Of a stretch of 64,000 nt of DNA, positions 27,440 through 36,142 are shown piece by piece. Under the pieces are notes generated by a model. The model was not told the DNA's origin. It saw only the letters and a program-made list of their open reading frames with translations, and searched no databases. The stretch is taken from NCBI GenBank assembly GCA_016211105.1, contig JACQSX010000010.1, positions 148,913 through 212,912 of the forward strand. Direction: 5' to 3'. Numbering within the stretch: position 1 is the first letter of the stretch; every line of letters begins with the position of its first letter. This DNA is from Acidobacteriota bacterium. Its GTDB lineage: Bacteria; Acidobacteriota; UBA6911; JACQSX01. The position numbers were made by a program, and so were the translations under genes.

Positions 27440-28558
27440 CTACTTAGCGGAATCACTGCCTGAGCCGCTGACAAGCCTCAAATCCGGCTCATGAGCAGTT
27501 CCTCCCGTTTTCCTCCCACGACCTTCCAAGACGGTCAAAGCCCGCCTGGCCGCAAATGTCGGAGAAAAGTGGGCATAGTACTTTTCTGTTGTTGCGACTG
27601 ACGAATGCCCAAGAACTGCCTGGATGACGTGCATCTCCGCACCACTTTCCGAAAGCACAATCCCGTAATGGCGCCGAAGATCCTTGATTTGGAACCAAGG
27701 CAGGCCAGCTTCATCGCGAGCCTGATGAAAAGAATCATGCACATCCTTGTAGCGAGTCCTTGTATTCTCGTTCCAGAAAACGTATGGACACCCCGGCAAG
27801 GCAGGGCTTGAATCAATGTGCTCCAGACATTTTTCCGTCAGCGGAACCAGACGGAACTTGCCTGATTTCGTGTTGTCGGTGAAAACCACCATTCTCTCAT
27901 TCCTTCGAATCTGGTGATGCTTCACAGACAACCCCTCCTCCAGCCTGCATCCTGTTTCGCGGATGAAGCCGAAAAGAGGTCGCAGTTGCTCCGGCAGGGA
28001 CGCCAGCAATCCATCCACTTGCTCGTCTGCCGCCTTCGGCCTTTCACGACGGAGCTCAGGCAGCTTTTTCATGCTGCGGACACGCGTCTTCCGGACAGCG
28101 CCAACTTCCCGCGCGAACTTGAGCATGTGCTTCAGAATCGTAACATCGCGGTTGATTGAGGCGTTGCTGATGTCCTTGTTCTGCTCCTTGCGCCACCGAA
28201 TGTACGCGTACACATGCTTCGGCCTAATCGCCGCAAGGGGCAGGTGTCCGAGCTTTTTCTTCAATGGCTTTAGACTTGTCATCTTCCGCTTCCAGCACCT
28301 GTTTTGTGCCTTGCAGTACTCGTCAAGATAGCGGTCAGCGAATTCTGAAAGCTTCTCTGATTTCGGAGCTCCACGTTCCAGCCGTCCTTTTAGGCGATGC
28401 CATGTGCCCTCGACAACCGAAGCGTGAATCCTGGCATCAAGGTCTGCTGCCAGTTTTCTGTTCGGCATAACACGCCGAAACCGCGTCCCGTCAGGCCAGC
28501 GCCTGTCGCAAATAATTTGCTTTCTGCCGAGCTTATCCAGCTCTTCCCGGACGCTCAT
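27440..28558 (-). CDS. Tyrosine recombinase (integrase of the selC element)
   Basis: 372 residues. An N-terminal SAM-like core-binding domain (about 70-165) precedes the catalytic domain with R205 (ETGCRLEEGL), K231 (NTKSGKFR), the KDLRRHYG box near 292-299, VLGHSSVATTEKYYAHF with H318 and the Tyr nucleophile at 327 or 328. The usual His of the HxxR box is Lys, a tolerated change. The gene reads toward selC, its stop 10 bp beyond the tRNA, so the attachment site is almost certainly the tRNA 3' end. Starts 16 bp after the excisionase-like gene. Confidence 0.93.
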   Translation of the reverse strand: MSVREELDKLGRKQIICDRRWPDGTRFRRVMPNRKLAADLDARIHASVVEGTWHRLKGRLERGAPKSEKLSEFADRYLDEYCKAQNRCWKRKMTSLKPLKKKLGHLPLAAIRPKHVYAYIRWRKEQNKDISNASINRDVTILKHMLKFAREVGAVRKTRVRSMKKLPELRRERPKAADEQVDGLLASLPEQLRPLFGFIRETGCRLEEGLSVKHHQIRRNERMVVFTDNTKSGKFRLVPLTEKCLEHIDSSPALPGCPYVFWNENTRTRYKDVHDSFHQARDEAGLPWFQIKDLRRHYGIVLSESGAEMHVIQAVLGHSSVATTEKYYAHFSPTFAARRALTVLEGRGRKTGGTAHEPDLRLVSGSGSDSAK

Positions 28559-28574
28559 AATTGCCTCCTTGTCC

Positions 28575-28826
28575 TTAGCGTCCGGCCTTTGCAGATCGGC
28601 TTGGAATAGGATTACGCCTTTGCGCGTAAGGAGGCAAGGAATTTAAGTAAGCCTCCAAATCAGCGAGGAGAAAAACGCGATTTCCGCTCTCATCCCGGCG
28701 AGCCGGAATCAATCCGAGGTCGCTCTTTTTCCGCAGGGTGTTGGGTGAAATGCCAAGAAATCTTGCAGCCTCGCTGACGTGAAACGCCGCCTGCTCTGGA
28801 ATTTCGACGATTTGTAGGGCTTTCAT
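28575..28826 (-). CDS. MerR-like helix-turn-helix protein, probable excisionase
   Basis: 83 residues from the ATG at 28826. The winged helix-turn-helix pattern FHVSEAARFLGISPNTLRKK then DLGLIPARRDESGNRVFL and DLEAYLNSLPPY is that of DNA-binding excisionases. Its position directly upstream of the integrase, in the same direction, supports a role as recombination directionality factor. Confidence 0.8.
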   Translation of the reverse strand: MKALQIVEIPEQAAFHVSEAARFLGISPNTLRKKSDLGLIPARRDESGNRVFLLADLEAYLNSLPPYAQRRNPIPSRSAKAGR

Positions 28827-28833
28827 AAAACTG

Positions 28834-29112
28834 TCAAAACGGAATCCGCAATTGCCGCCGCGACGGTGCCTCTGCCGCAAGTCTTTTGAGCCAATCTCTC
28901 ACGTCGAACATGAGCCCTTCCATGCCCCGCATCACGGCGACAACGCGAGCCGCGTCCACAAACCAGCCCTTTAGGTTCTTCCCAGCAACCAAGTCGCAAG
29001 CTGACACGACGACAAAAATCCAGACAATCAACCGAATCCATGTCGCCAAGTAGTCTGTCACCGGCTCAGCCTCTCGGGTCTTCTTGAGCAGCTTTACCGG
29101 ATGCCACATCAT
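28834..29112 (-). CDS. Small protein with one hydrophobic segment
   Basis: 92 residues from ATG 29112, selected for the gggaggtagga ribosome site. One membrane segment is likely (WIRLIVWIFVVVSACDLVAG), followed by a soluble C-terminus (VMRGMEGLMFDVRDWLKRLA). The stop lies 7 bp before the excisionase start. No family recognised. Confidence 0.6.
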   Translation of the reverse strand: MMWHPVKLLKKTREAEPVTDYLATWIRLIVWIFVVVSACDLVAGKNLKGWFVDAARVVAVMRGMEGLMFDVRDWLKRLAAEAPSRRQLRIPF

Positions 29113-29159
29113 TCCTACCTCCCTCGACGACAAGAATCATAATTCAGAAAAATCAAAAG

Positions 29160-30434
29160 TCATTTCATCAGTGCGCTGGCGATCGTGCGCCGAACGTATC
29201 CCTCAGCTTTGCCGCTCGCCTTGACGCCGCCGTTTGGCCTCAAAATCAGAACAGTCGCAATCTCGTCGATGTTTCTGTAGCCGAGCCGAATCAGACGTCG
29301 GGCAATGCTGTAGTCGAAGCCTGACCTCGATGTGTCCGTGCCGTCGGGCTTGCCGCGGCCGTACCAGAGGTCTTTCAATTCCTTGTCTCTGTCGAGCAAA
29401 GAGCGAAATGACGACGGCAGCTCGTCGCCGATTCTCAGAGTGCAAACACCGCTGTGAGCTTCGGGCATCTGCAGGGCGAGGAGGTGGTCGCGTAGTTTCT
29501 CGTCTTCAACTCTCTCGCCGCCGTAGAATTTGCTGACGATGCCGATTGTGGGTTTGGCAGTTCCGTAGATGCGCACCATTCGCCTCAAATCCTGCGTCTT
29601 GTCCAGCCTGATTTCCAAATCTGCCATCTCCCGACGATAGGCATTCGAAAACCGGTCCCTGAATTCGCCCAGTCGCTCAGAGATGTCCCGATGCGCCCTG
29701 ACGAGGACGCCGGGGTATGCAAACAAAAGGTGGTAGCCCCGGCCTGTCGCCGCCTTGGCCGGCGCCAGCAATCCCATGTCGAGGAAGTACTGCACTGCCC
29801 TCTTGAGAAACTCCCGGGCAGCAGCCGCCTGGGCATCTGATATTTTTCTCGTCTCAAAATCAAAATCCAGAAGCAGGTTTTGTGAAATTTCGATTTCAGA
29901 CTCGACAGCACTTCTTGCATAGCCCCTGTCGTTGGTGAAAATCTTCGAACGAGCGTTTATTCCAAAACAGCAAATCCTGGAATCTGAGAATTTCTCGACG
30001 AAGCTCACAATCTCTTTTTCACTTCTTGCATACGACACCTTCGGAAAAGTTCCATGCTTCAGGTTCCATCCATAATTTTCTTTCCCAACCTGATAATCAG
30101 GATGAATCGCATTCAATTCCGTCCATCCTCTGTGCCCAAGCCATCTGTACGACTTGACCACATCACTCAACGAATATTTCCCTTCCATCTTCTCTTCTGC
30201 CAACTTCACGCTCATGACTCTTAAAAATCTTGTAGCCAATCCCGCACTACAAAATCCTTCCTCCTCTCTGCTCTCTCGGCTCCTCTCGACAATCCCCTCA
30301 ATCAAACAACCTTTCGGAAACCCCTTCCAAACTCCTTCAAAACCCAAACCCAATTCATCTCTAAACAATTCCCTTCGGTAAATCTGCTGGATGGAAACAA
30401 CAAAAAGAATCAATGACTTCAACGATTTAGCCAT
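29160..30434 (-). CDS. Archaeo-eukaryotic-type primase-like protein
   Basis: 424 residues if started at 30434, 11 bp after the preceding gene; the first 73 residues are atypical and an ATG at 30215 (MSVKLAEEKMEGKYSLSDVV) is a plausible alternative. The acidic pair NLLLDFDFETRKI and the later ATGRGYHLLFAYPG match motifs I and II of AEP primases (DxD and sGxGxHxxF); RRMVRIYGTAKP fits the third region. A C-terminal helical part (SGFDYSIARRLIRLGYRNID) resembles the PriCT-like tails of plasmid primases. It likely primes replication of the excised element. Confidence 0.75.
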   Translation of the reverse strand: MAKSLKSLILFVVSIQQIYRRELFRDELGLGFEGVWKGFPKGCLIEGIVERSRESREEEGFCSAGLATRFLRVMSVKLAEEKMEGKYSLSDVVKSYRWLGHRGWTELNAIHPDYQVGKENYGWNLKHGTFPKVSYARSEKEIVSFVEKFSDSRICCFGINARSKIFTNDRGYARSAVESEIEISQNLLLDFDFETRKISDAQAAAAREFLKRAVQYFLDMGLLAPAKAATGRGYHLLFAYPGVLVRAHRDISERLGEFRDRFSNAYRREMADLEIRLDKTQDLRRMVRIYGTAKPTIGIVSKFYGGERVEDEKLRDHLLALQMPEAHSGVCTLRIGDELPSSFRSLLDRDKELKDLWYGRGKPDGTDTSRSGFDYSIARRLIRLGYRNIDEIATVLILRPNGGVKASGKAEGYVRRTIASALMK

Positions 30435-30445
30435 GGAAACAATCC

Positions 30446-31240
30446 CTACCGCCCCACAAAGGCTCGGGCTAGAAATTCATAGCCAACCGTCAGCTGAACC
30501 AGGACAGCAATGGCACTGGCTCCGACGAGAAAGAGCACAATGCCGCCAAGCGCCTGTTTACACGTCCAGGAATTCAAAAGCCCGTAGCCGAAGAGTGCGG
30601 GCAGCCCAAGGACGAGCAGAAGCAAAGAGCCCAGCTCAATCCACGCCCGGGTGTGAAGGCTCAGCCCAGGCGAAAACCCGAACGGTCTGTTGAAGTAGTT
30701 GGACGTGCCTGCAATAAAGAACAGGACGACAAAAATAAAAATCAGGGCCGCTCCGGCTGCCGCCTGCAGGCAATAGTGATTCAGCAGGCAGTATCCGAAG
30801 ACAATCGGTGTCCCGAAGAGAAGAATGACGTACGGAGCTGACGCAAAGAATCTCTCGACCGATCCCTGTGTCGGTAATCCGACATCCATGCCGGTGAGCT
30901 GCCCCGTCACAAATGAAAATCCGACGAGAGCGAAAAGATAACAGACGAGAACTCCAAGGCTCTGCAGCAGGGTCAGCTGCCGGATGAAGCAGTACCCGAA
31001 AACCGCCAGCGTCCCAAAGAAAAAGAGCAGGTACGGAATTGCCAGGAATCTCTCATTGCCGGCAAACGGGATTTCAGCTCTTCCAAAAAAGAAATAACTT
31101 CCCAGAGCGTAGACGGCGAAAAACCCGATGCTGAAACTGAGCCACCTTCTCAGCAGGCGGTGATACAGCAAAACTGCCGAGAGGAAGAGAAACAGCAAAA
31201 TGCTGAAACCCTTGTAAGCGCCGAAGAGAAACTCCTGCAT
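30446..31240 (-). CDS. Polytopic membrane protein with three internal repeats
   Basis: 264 residues, about eight hydrophobic segments. The same unit appears three times: FFFGTLAVFGYCFIRQLTLL, LLFGTPIVFGYCLLNHYCLQ and LVLGLPALFGYGLLNSWTCK, each followed by a second membrane span. The core is FGYxxLxxxxxxQaxG. The stop of the following ATPase gene's neighbour is 2 bp away (31242), so it is part of the leftward operon. No transporter family recognised; may be a transfer-channel or anchoring protein. Confidence 0.7.
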   Translation of the reverse strand: MQEFLFGAYKGFSILLFLFLSAVLLYHRLLRRWLSFSIGFFAVYALGSYFFFGRAEIPFAGNERFLAIPYLLFFFGTLAVFGYCFIRQLTLLQSLGVLVCYLFALVGFSFVTGQLTGMDVGLPTQGSVERFFASAPYVILLFGTPIVFGYCLLNHYCLQAAAGAALIFIFVVLFFIAGTSNYFNRPFGFSPGLSLHTRAWIELGSLLLLVLGLPALFGYGLLNSWTCKQALGGIVLFLVGASAIAVLVQLTVGYEFLARAFVGR

Positions 31241-31241
31241 C

Positions 31242-33356
31242 TCACACCCTTTCGAGAGTTTCAGAAACCTGATTGACGAGGCAAAACCGGACTTTCTTTA
31301 GGATGTCGTCGCTGTAGCGTGCAACAGCCAGCTGGCGTGTCCTTTCCAAAACTTTCTTGTCGACGAAACTCAGAATCACGGCGTCAAAGCCCAGCTTGAA
31401 ATTCTTCTCGATGTTCGCTGCCTCGACTGGCGGCTTCGACGTTATGCAAACCTCGACGGCAATCCTCCTGCCGTCTTTTTCCATCCCGAGATCCGCACCC
31501 TCGGAATTCCCGCCAACGCATTCCTCGATTCTGACGACAAAGCCGGCACGCTCTGCTTCGCTTTTCAGCGTTGCCTGAAAATGCTTGTGCAGGGCTTTTC
31601 CCCGTCCAGAACCAAGTTCGATTCCAAACTGCGCACAGATTTCTGGAGACGGCACAAGGAAAATTGCACGCTTCCCGTCCTTCCCCAAATTGGTCGCAAG
31701 TTCTGAAATGAATTTCTTTGCCAGCAGCCTTTGCTTGAGGCGATACCCTGCACTTTCACTCAGCCCAGCCTCTTTGTAGATTTCTGAAGACGGGCGGTCG
31801 AAATCTCTTGCGAGGCATTCCAGAAAGTGCAGCTCTGTGCCATGAATGGAAGCGGCCGTCGCCGACTTTTGGGAATTGTTAGCTTGCGGAGCGTCGGGTC
31901 TCTTCGCCGGAATCACGTCTCGGTGCAACTCAGCCAGGCGTGGAGCCATCAGCCGGTCGACTTCCTCCCTTGAAATGAATTTCTCGACGGGCGTGAATGG
32001 AATCTTGATCTTGATGAGGTCCTTGCTTTTCATCGAGCGGACGATTGCCTCGCCGGGCTTCAAAGCGTAATTAAAGAGCGCCTGCTCCACGGTTGCGCCT
32101 GAGGAATAGCGCAATCTCTGGAGGTCGTTGCCGTCGGAATGGCGGAACATCACCAGCGTTCCGACGTTTGAAAACAGAAATTGTGAAATCTCTGAAGGGA
32201 TCTGATCTGCACACACAATTCCAATCCCAAGCTCGCGGACTTTCGAGACGAGGTCCTTGACGACAAAACTGTTTTGCATGTTTTTGCCGAAAATGCCCTT
32301 GGCCTCGTCGAAAACGAAGAGACTGTTCAGCTGATTCCTGGGGCCATGCGCCTTGAACAGATGCGCATAGCGAATCAGTTCCATCACGATGATAAAGTTC
32401 TGGTACTCGACTGAAAGCCCGTCGAGCATGTAGTTGACCGCAAGCTGTTCCTGCTGGAATCTCCGGATGTCAAAGCCGCGCTGGCAGGAAATAATTGGCC
32501 CGAGCTCGACAACAAACGATTCCAGCTTGTCTATGACACTGAGAACGCTTTCCACGCCCTGGCCTTTAAATCTGTCTCTGAACTCACGGCTCTTGAAAAG
32601 CTCCAACAGGTCAATAAGCGTCGGAAACACCATCGTCTTGCAGTCCCAATGGCGCCAGTTGTCGTAGACCCCAAATGTTTTAAAAAGTGTGTCGACCCCG
32701 ACCAGGAAAATCGAGAGTCCTCTCTGGAAAAACTGGTTCAGCTCGCAAAATGCTTTCGCAAAATCATTGCGCCATTCTTCCGGGCTTACATCCTCGTCAG
32801 GGGGACAGAGTGGGTTGATTCGCATCTCGTCCCAGCGAATGCTGTCGATGCCATCTCTCACCGCATGTTCGAGATCGCCCTTTCTGTCAAAGTGAATCGT
32901 TGGGATTTCGAATCGTCTCGCTTGGACAACAATTAGCTTTATCGAGTTGCTTTTTCCCGAACCGCTCTGGCCGGTCAGCAACACATGGCGCACCAATTCC
33001 TGTCGGCTAAGCCCGAACCTTTTGCCGTCGTCGGTAAACCCAAGGAGAATGTCTCCGTCGAGGTTCCGCTCCATCGAGATGAAGTGGTTCGGAGCCAGAA
33101 CCTGGCCGTAATAATGAGACGAGAGTCGCTTGGCGAGCTTTTCAGCAGCCCGTTGGTCGCCCTTTATTGCAATCTTGCGCACCAGGGCGACAACCTGAGG
33201 AAGCTCGCTCAGCTTAAGAGTCCTTACGATTTCGATGAGCAGGGCAATCCAGTTCTGAGCACCTAGGATTGGGCGAGCGCCAGTCTGGTATGCCTGACGG
33301 CCGGCCGAAGAGCCCTGAGTGTTCTGAATCTGTGGATTCCCACGATTTCCAATCAT
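31242..33356 (-). CDS. HerA/VirD4-like ATPase with C-terminal nuclease-like domain
   Basis: 704 residues. Walker A is VLLTGQSGSGKSNSIKLIVV at about residues 130-150, Walker B is LNSLFVFDEAKGIFG near 355, and GIGIVCADQIPSEIS follows, as in DNA-pumping TraG/VirD4/HerA ATPases. About 550-610 is a winged helix (SSEIYKEAGLSESAGYRLKQ). The last 130 residues resemble a PD-(D/E)xK fold: GADLGMEKDGRRIAVEVCIT then NIEKNFKLGFDAVILSF, a tail I know from other transfer ATPases. Probably moves DNA during transfer or packaging. Its start lies within the end of the zinc-finger gene. Confidence 0.85.
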   Translation of the reverse strand: MIGNRGNPQIQNTQGSSAGRQAYQTGARPILGAQNWIALLIEIVRTLKLSELPQVVALVRKIAIKGDQRAAEKLAKRLSSHYYGQVLAPNHFISMERNLDGDILLGFTDDGKRFGLSRQELVRHVLLTGQSGSGKSNSIKLIVVQARRFEIPTIHFDRKGDLEHAVRDGIDSIRWDEMRINPLCPPDEDVSPEEWRNDFAKAFCELNQFFQRGLSIFLVGVDTLFKTFGVYDNWRHWDCKTMVFPTLIDLLELFKSREFRDRFKGQGVESVLSVIDKLESFVVELGPIISCQRGFDIRRFQQEQLAVNYMLDGLSVEYQNFIIVMELIRYAHLFKAHGPRNQLNSLFVFDEAKGIFGKNMQNSFVVKDLVSKVRELGIGIVCADQIPSEISQFLFSNVGTLVMFRHSDGNDLQRLRYSSGATVEQALFNYALKPGEAIVRSMKSKDLIKIKIPFTPVEKFISREEVDRLMAPRLAELHRDVIPAKRPDAPQANNSQKSATAASIHGTELHFLECLARDFDRPSSEIYKEAGLSESAGYRLKQRLLAKKFISELATNLGKDGKRAIFLVPSPEICAQFGIELGSGRGKALHKHFQATLKSEAERAGFVVRIEECVGGNSEGADLGMEKDGRRIAVEVCITSKPPVEAANIEKNFKLGFDAVILSFVDKKVLERTRQLAVARYSDDILKKVRFCLVNQVSETLERV

Positions 33357-33819
33357 TCTGAATTCCTTCGTCCAAAAACGGACGCATTAGGACAAGAACC
33401 GACAATCGCAGTGCCTTTCTGAGTCTTAACTTCATCGCGCACCGCCGGCAAAAGAGTTGCCACTCGAATTCCCGCGCGCAGCACGGTCCGATAAATGTTC
33501 CGCACCTGCATTGAACCGCGCAGTGTGAGCAGAGCTCCTTTCCGCATCTTTTCTGCCCGAGGAAACCTCGTCGAGCCTGGCAGTAGCCGCCGAACGGGTT
33601 GTCCTTCGAAACCGGGTGACCGCATGAGAGGGGCAGTTGCGTTCGCAACTCGCGCACGGTTTCGGGATACGCGCCGGTGAACCGCGTTTTCTCGACAATC
33701 TCAAAGTCCTTCTTCTGGCCGGAAGGCGATTCTCGGAAATATACGGTACGATCCTCGCTTTCCTCGTCCTCTCCAAGCCCTCTCAGCAGGTCTTCAAATG
33801 GGTTTCCTGGATTTCCCAT
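33214..33819 (-). CDS. Cysteine-rich zinc-binding protein
   Basis: 201 residues. Residues about 65-130 carry at least 12 Cys/His: LSCGHPVSKDNPFGGYC, KRCGKELCSHCAVQCRCG, IGPCCAREF and LFCRRCAMKL. The spacing fits two or three treble-clef or zinc-ribbon units. The last 48 codons overlap the ATPase start, so the true C-terminus is uncertain. RING-like treble clefs accompany some bacterial ubiquitin-like systems, and this gene lies 1.5 kb downstream of the E1-like gene in the same direction, so an E3-like role is possible but unproven. It could equally be a DNA-binding accessory of the ATPase. Confidence 0.65.
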   Translation of the reverse strand: MGNPGNPFEDLLRGLGEDEESEDRTVYFRESPSGQKKDFEIVEKTRFTGAYPETVRELRTQLPLSCGHPVSKDNPFGGYCQARRGFLGQKRCGKELCSHCAVQCRCGTFIGPCCAREFEWQLFCRRCAMKLRLRKALRLSVLVLMRPFLDEGIQNDWKSWESTDSEHSGLFGRPSGIPDWRSPNPRCSELDCPAHRNRKDS

Positions 33820-33853
33820 GTGTGTTCACCCAATGATTTCAAAACAACATTGT

Positions 33854-34390
33854 TTAGAGAGGCCCGAATATCGGCGGGAACAAGTCATCCATCATTGGAT
33901 CGTCCACCATCTGCTCAAGACCTGTCGGACTTTCGAGAGGGTCATGCAGAAGTCCGTCAAGCCCATTCGGTGACAATGTGTCCGGAATCGCACCGGGAAG
34001 TCCCGGCGCAGGCAGGATTTCAAGCGCTTTGATCCCGTCAATGGCGTCAGTGATCTCCCGAGCATTACCAAGAAATGGAGATGCTTCCCAAATCGGTTCA
34101 ACGTGTGCTCCAGCTCCGAAAACAGGTGCTGAATGAGAAGAAATGATTCCAGGAACGTCGAGGTCGTGCTCTGACGGCAGGGATTCATACGGGTTAGGCA
34201 TCGCCGGGTACTCGACGGGCGGCGGTTGATTGAGGTTACCGACATCTGCCGGCTCGGCAAATTGGTAAGCCACAGCCCCGTTCAGCCCATCGCCGACGTG
34301 CAAATGAGTTTCGCCGCGGAACCGTTTCGTCAGGTACCGATTCGGAAAAAGCTGGGTGATAATCTTTTGGCTCCAACTGGGCACGTACAT
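33854..34390 (-). CDS. Hypothetical proline- and glycine-rich protein
   Basis: 178 residues. The N-terminus is soluble and basic (SQKIITQLFPNRYLTKRFRG), the rest is proline-rich and low in predicted structure (PADVGNLNQPPPVEYPAMPN, EILPAPGLPGAIPDTLSPNG). No motif recognised. It lies 34 bp upstream of the zinc-finger gene in the same direction and is probably co-transcribed. Confidence 0.55.
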   Translation of the reverse strand: MYVPSWSQKIITQLFPNRYLTKRFRGETHLHVGDGLNGAVAYQFAEPADVGNLNQPPPVEYPAMPNPYESLPSEHDLDVPGIISSHSAPVFGAGAHVEPIWEASPFLGNAREITDAIDGIKALEILPAPGLPGAIPDTLSPNGLDGLLHDPLESPTGLEQMVDDPMMDDLFPPIFGPL

Positions 34391-34431
34391 AACTCGACTC
34401 CAGTGCTCGGCTTCCCTTTGCGTGTGCAGAG

Positions 34432-34563
34432 TCAGCAGTTTTGTGAAAGAAACGCCAGCAACACAAACATCAGAATCAAACCGACAAGGTATTTTCCCCT
34501 GTCATCTTCCTCTACCTTGCTCACTTTGATATCGTGCTCAACGCGCCACTTTTCCGCTGCCAT
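34432..34563 (-). CDS. 43-residue single-span membrane peptide
   Basis: ATG at 34563 behind a gagaggagc ribosome site. The peptide is a charged N-terminus (MAAEKWRVEHDIKVSKVEED) and one C-terminal membrane segment (YLVGLILMFVLLAFLSQ). It sits 21 bp after the DUF5131 gene and 41 bp before the next. A tail-anchored topology is likely. Confidence 0.6.
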   Translation of the reverse strand: MAAEKWRVEHDIKVSKVEEDDRGKYLVGLILMFVLLAFLSQNC

Positions 34564-34584
34564 GGTTCCGCTCCTCTCTCGGGG

Positions 34585-35307
34585 TCAGAGCCCTGAATCC
34601 AGACTTGGCATCTCATCCCAGGTTCTGCCACCCAGGACCCGGCCAGTCTTCTTCTTGTTCACGCCTCCCCACTGCTTGAAGAAAAAGGGAACGCCGGCAC
34701 TGCAGCACTGATCGCGAATGTCCAGCGCCCACGATTCCTGCATCGGCCTCGCCTTCGGGCCGGACTCACCGCCGACGATAACCCAGTCGATAAGTCTCAA
34801 ATCGAGATTGGGAAGGAGGGCGAGCAGGGGTTCAAGGGAAAGAAACTTCACTCTTGCCCCAGTCTGCCGCAGGTGATCAATTCGGAAGGTGTAATCGTTG
34901 CTCTCGACACTCACACCCATCCAGATATTTCGAGTCCAGGTCAGCTGGCGGTGCAGTTCGAGGAGCCGCTCAGATCTGTTTGTGAGAATCTGAAACTGAT
35001 GCCAATGCGCCCGCCGCATTACGTCGAAAACCTTTTGAATGAATTCGACAGGCACGTCCCTATGAAACAAGTCGCTCATCGAGTTCACAAATACTTTGCG
35101 CGGCCTTTTCCAGCGAAGGGGCAACTCCAGCATGGATTGATGCAGCGTCAGGTCGAAGCCATTGGCATAGTTGGCCTGCCCCATGGCCTTGAGGCGCGTT
35201 GCCAAACGTTCCGCATAGCAGAATTTGCAGCCCGGGCTCACCTTGTTGCACCCGGTCGTTGGGTTCCAAGTTGTTTCGGTCCATTCGATTGGTGAGTTGA
35301 CTGACAT
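34585..35307 (-). CDS. DUF5131 (phage Gp37/Gp68) family protein
   Basis: 240 residues, the full family length. Clear hallmarks: [20 protein letters not shown] with [10 protein letters not shown] (a CxxxxxxCxxCY pattern typical of radical SAM-like clusters), then [63 protein letters not shown] and FFFKQWGG. Common on phages and mobile elements; biochemical role not established. 31 bp after the E1-like gene. Confidence 0.9.
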   Translation of the reverse strand: MSVNSPIEWTETTWNPTTGCNKVSPGCKFCYAERLATRLKAMGQANYANGFDLTLHQSMLELPLRWKRPRKVFVNSMSDLFHRDVPVEFIQKVFDVMRRAHWHQFQILTNRSERLLELHRQLTWTRNIWMGVSVESNDYTFRIDHLRQTGARVKFLSLEPLLALLPNLDLRLIDWVIVGGESGPKARPMQESWALDIRDQCCSAGVPFFFKQWGGVNKKKTGRVLGGRTWDEMPSLDSGL

Positions 35308-35338
35308 CGGCGCACCTGCAAACGGCTTTCACAACTGA

Positions 35339-36114
35339 TTAGGCGAAAAGAATGTTTTGTTCGAGAAACTCCACGTCCTGCAAAGCGACTTTCTCCCCAC
35401 AAAGAGGGCAGCCCGGGTTCCTGTCCACCTGGCGCTTAATATCGAAGCCAGTGAAGGTGAGATCCCGGCAGTTGAACTCGTACCGCTTGCCGTGGATTTC
35501 ATTTACAACGGCACGAACGGCAAGGCCCGCAGCAACACTGAGAATGTCGCTTATGGCCGGGCTGATGGTGCAGCCAGGCTTGGTTTCCCTCGGCTCCCAG
35601 GCGTCTGGATAGCAGCAGAGGTAGCACGCCTCCTCCGGCCGTTGAACGAACACACGGCACGCATGGCCGGTCCTGCTTACATTCACGAACACCACAGGGA
35701 GCTTTTTCTTGATTCCATACTCCGATATTTCGGCATTGCCGGCATGACTGTCGACGCAAGCGAGAGCCACGGTAAACCATTTATTCCCGTGCTTCTTGAA
35801 GAACTCGTTAGCAGGCATGTGGTAGCCAAACAGAGTCGTTTCACTCACGGAAAAAGGGGAAATGTTCCTGATGACAGCGTGTGCTTTTGGCCTTTTCTTG
35901 AGCACGTCATCAATGGTCAGACATTGCCGATTCAGATTTGAAAATTCTGCCGTTTCGTAGTCGACGACGTGAATTCCAGGAAACCCATTTGAATAGCGGT
36001 GAGACAACACCTGCCGCCAGTCCCGCCCGCGCCGATGATAAGAATCTCTGCCCTGCTGATTTTCCACTGCACCCATCCATCCAGGCGCTCCTGCCTATCG
36101 GTCAGCAGCCTCAT
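35339..36114 (-). pseudogene. E1-like (ThiF-family) activating enzyme with one apparent missing base
   Basis: The first frame (ATG 36114, MRLLTDRQERLDGWVQ) carries the nucleotide motif AEILIIGAGGTGGRCC; the second continues GIHVVDYETAEFSNLNRQCL, the standard next strand. The switch is at gggtttcc near 35978. The span is 776 nt, one short of a whole frame, so a single missing base explains it. Later features: candidate catalytic Cys in TKPGCTISPAISDILSVAAG, and zinc CxxC pairs in CYLCCYP and CPLCGEK. It would adenylate the C-terminus of a ubiquitin-like protein. Either a real mutation, a recoding site, or a sequencing error. Confidence 0.82.
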
Positions 36115-36142
36115 CTTCTTTGGCGGCAAATGCGCGCCGCAC

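Noticed and set aside
35930..36000. Programmed frameshift in the E1-like gene
   Set aside because: There is no classical slippery heptamer with a downstream pseudoknot that I can see, so a missing base or mutation is simpler. Kept as a possibility only.
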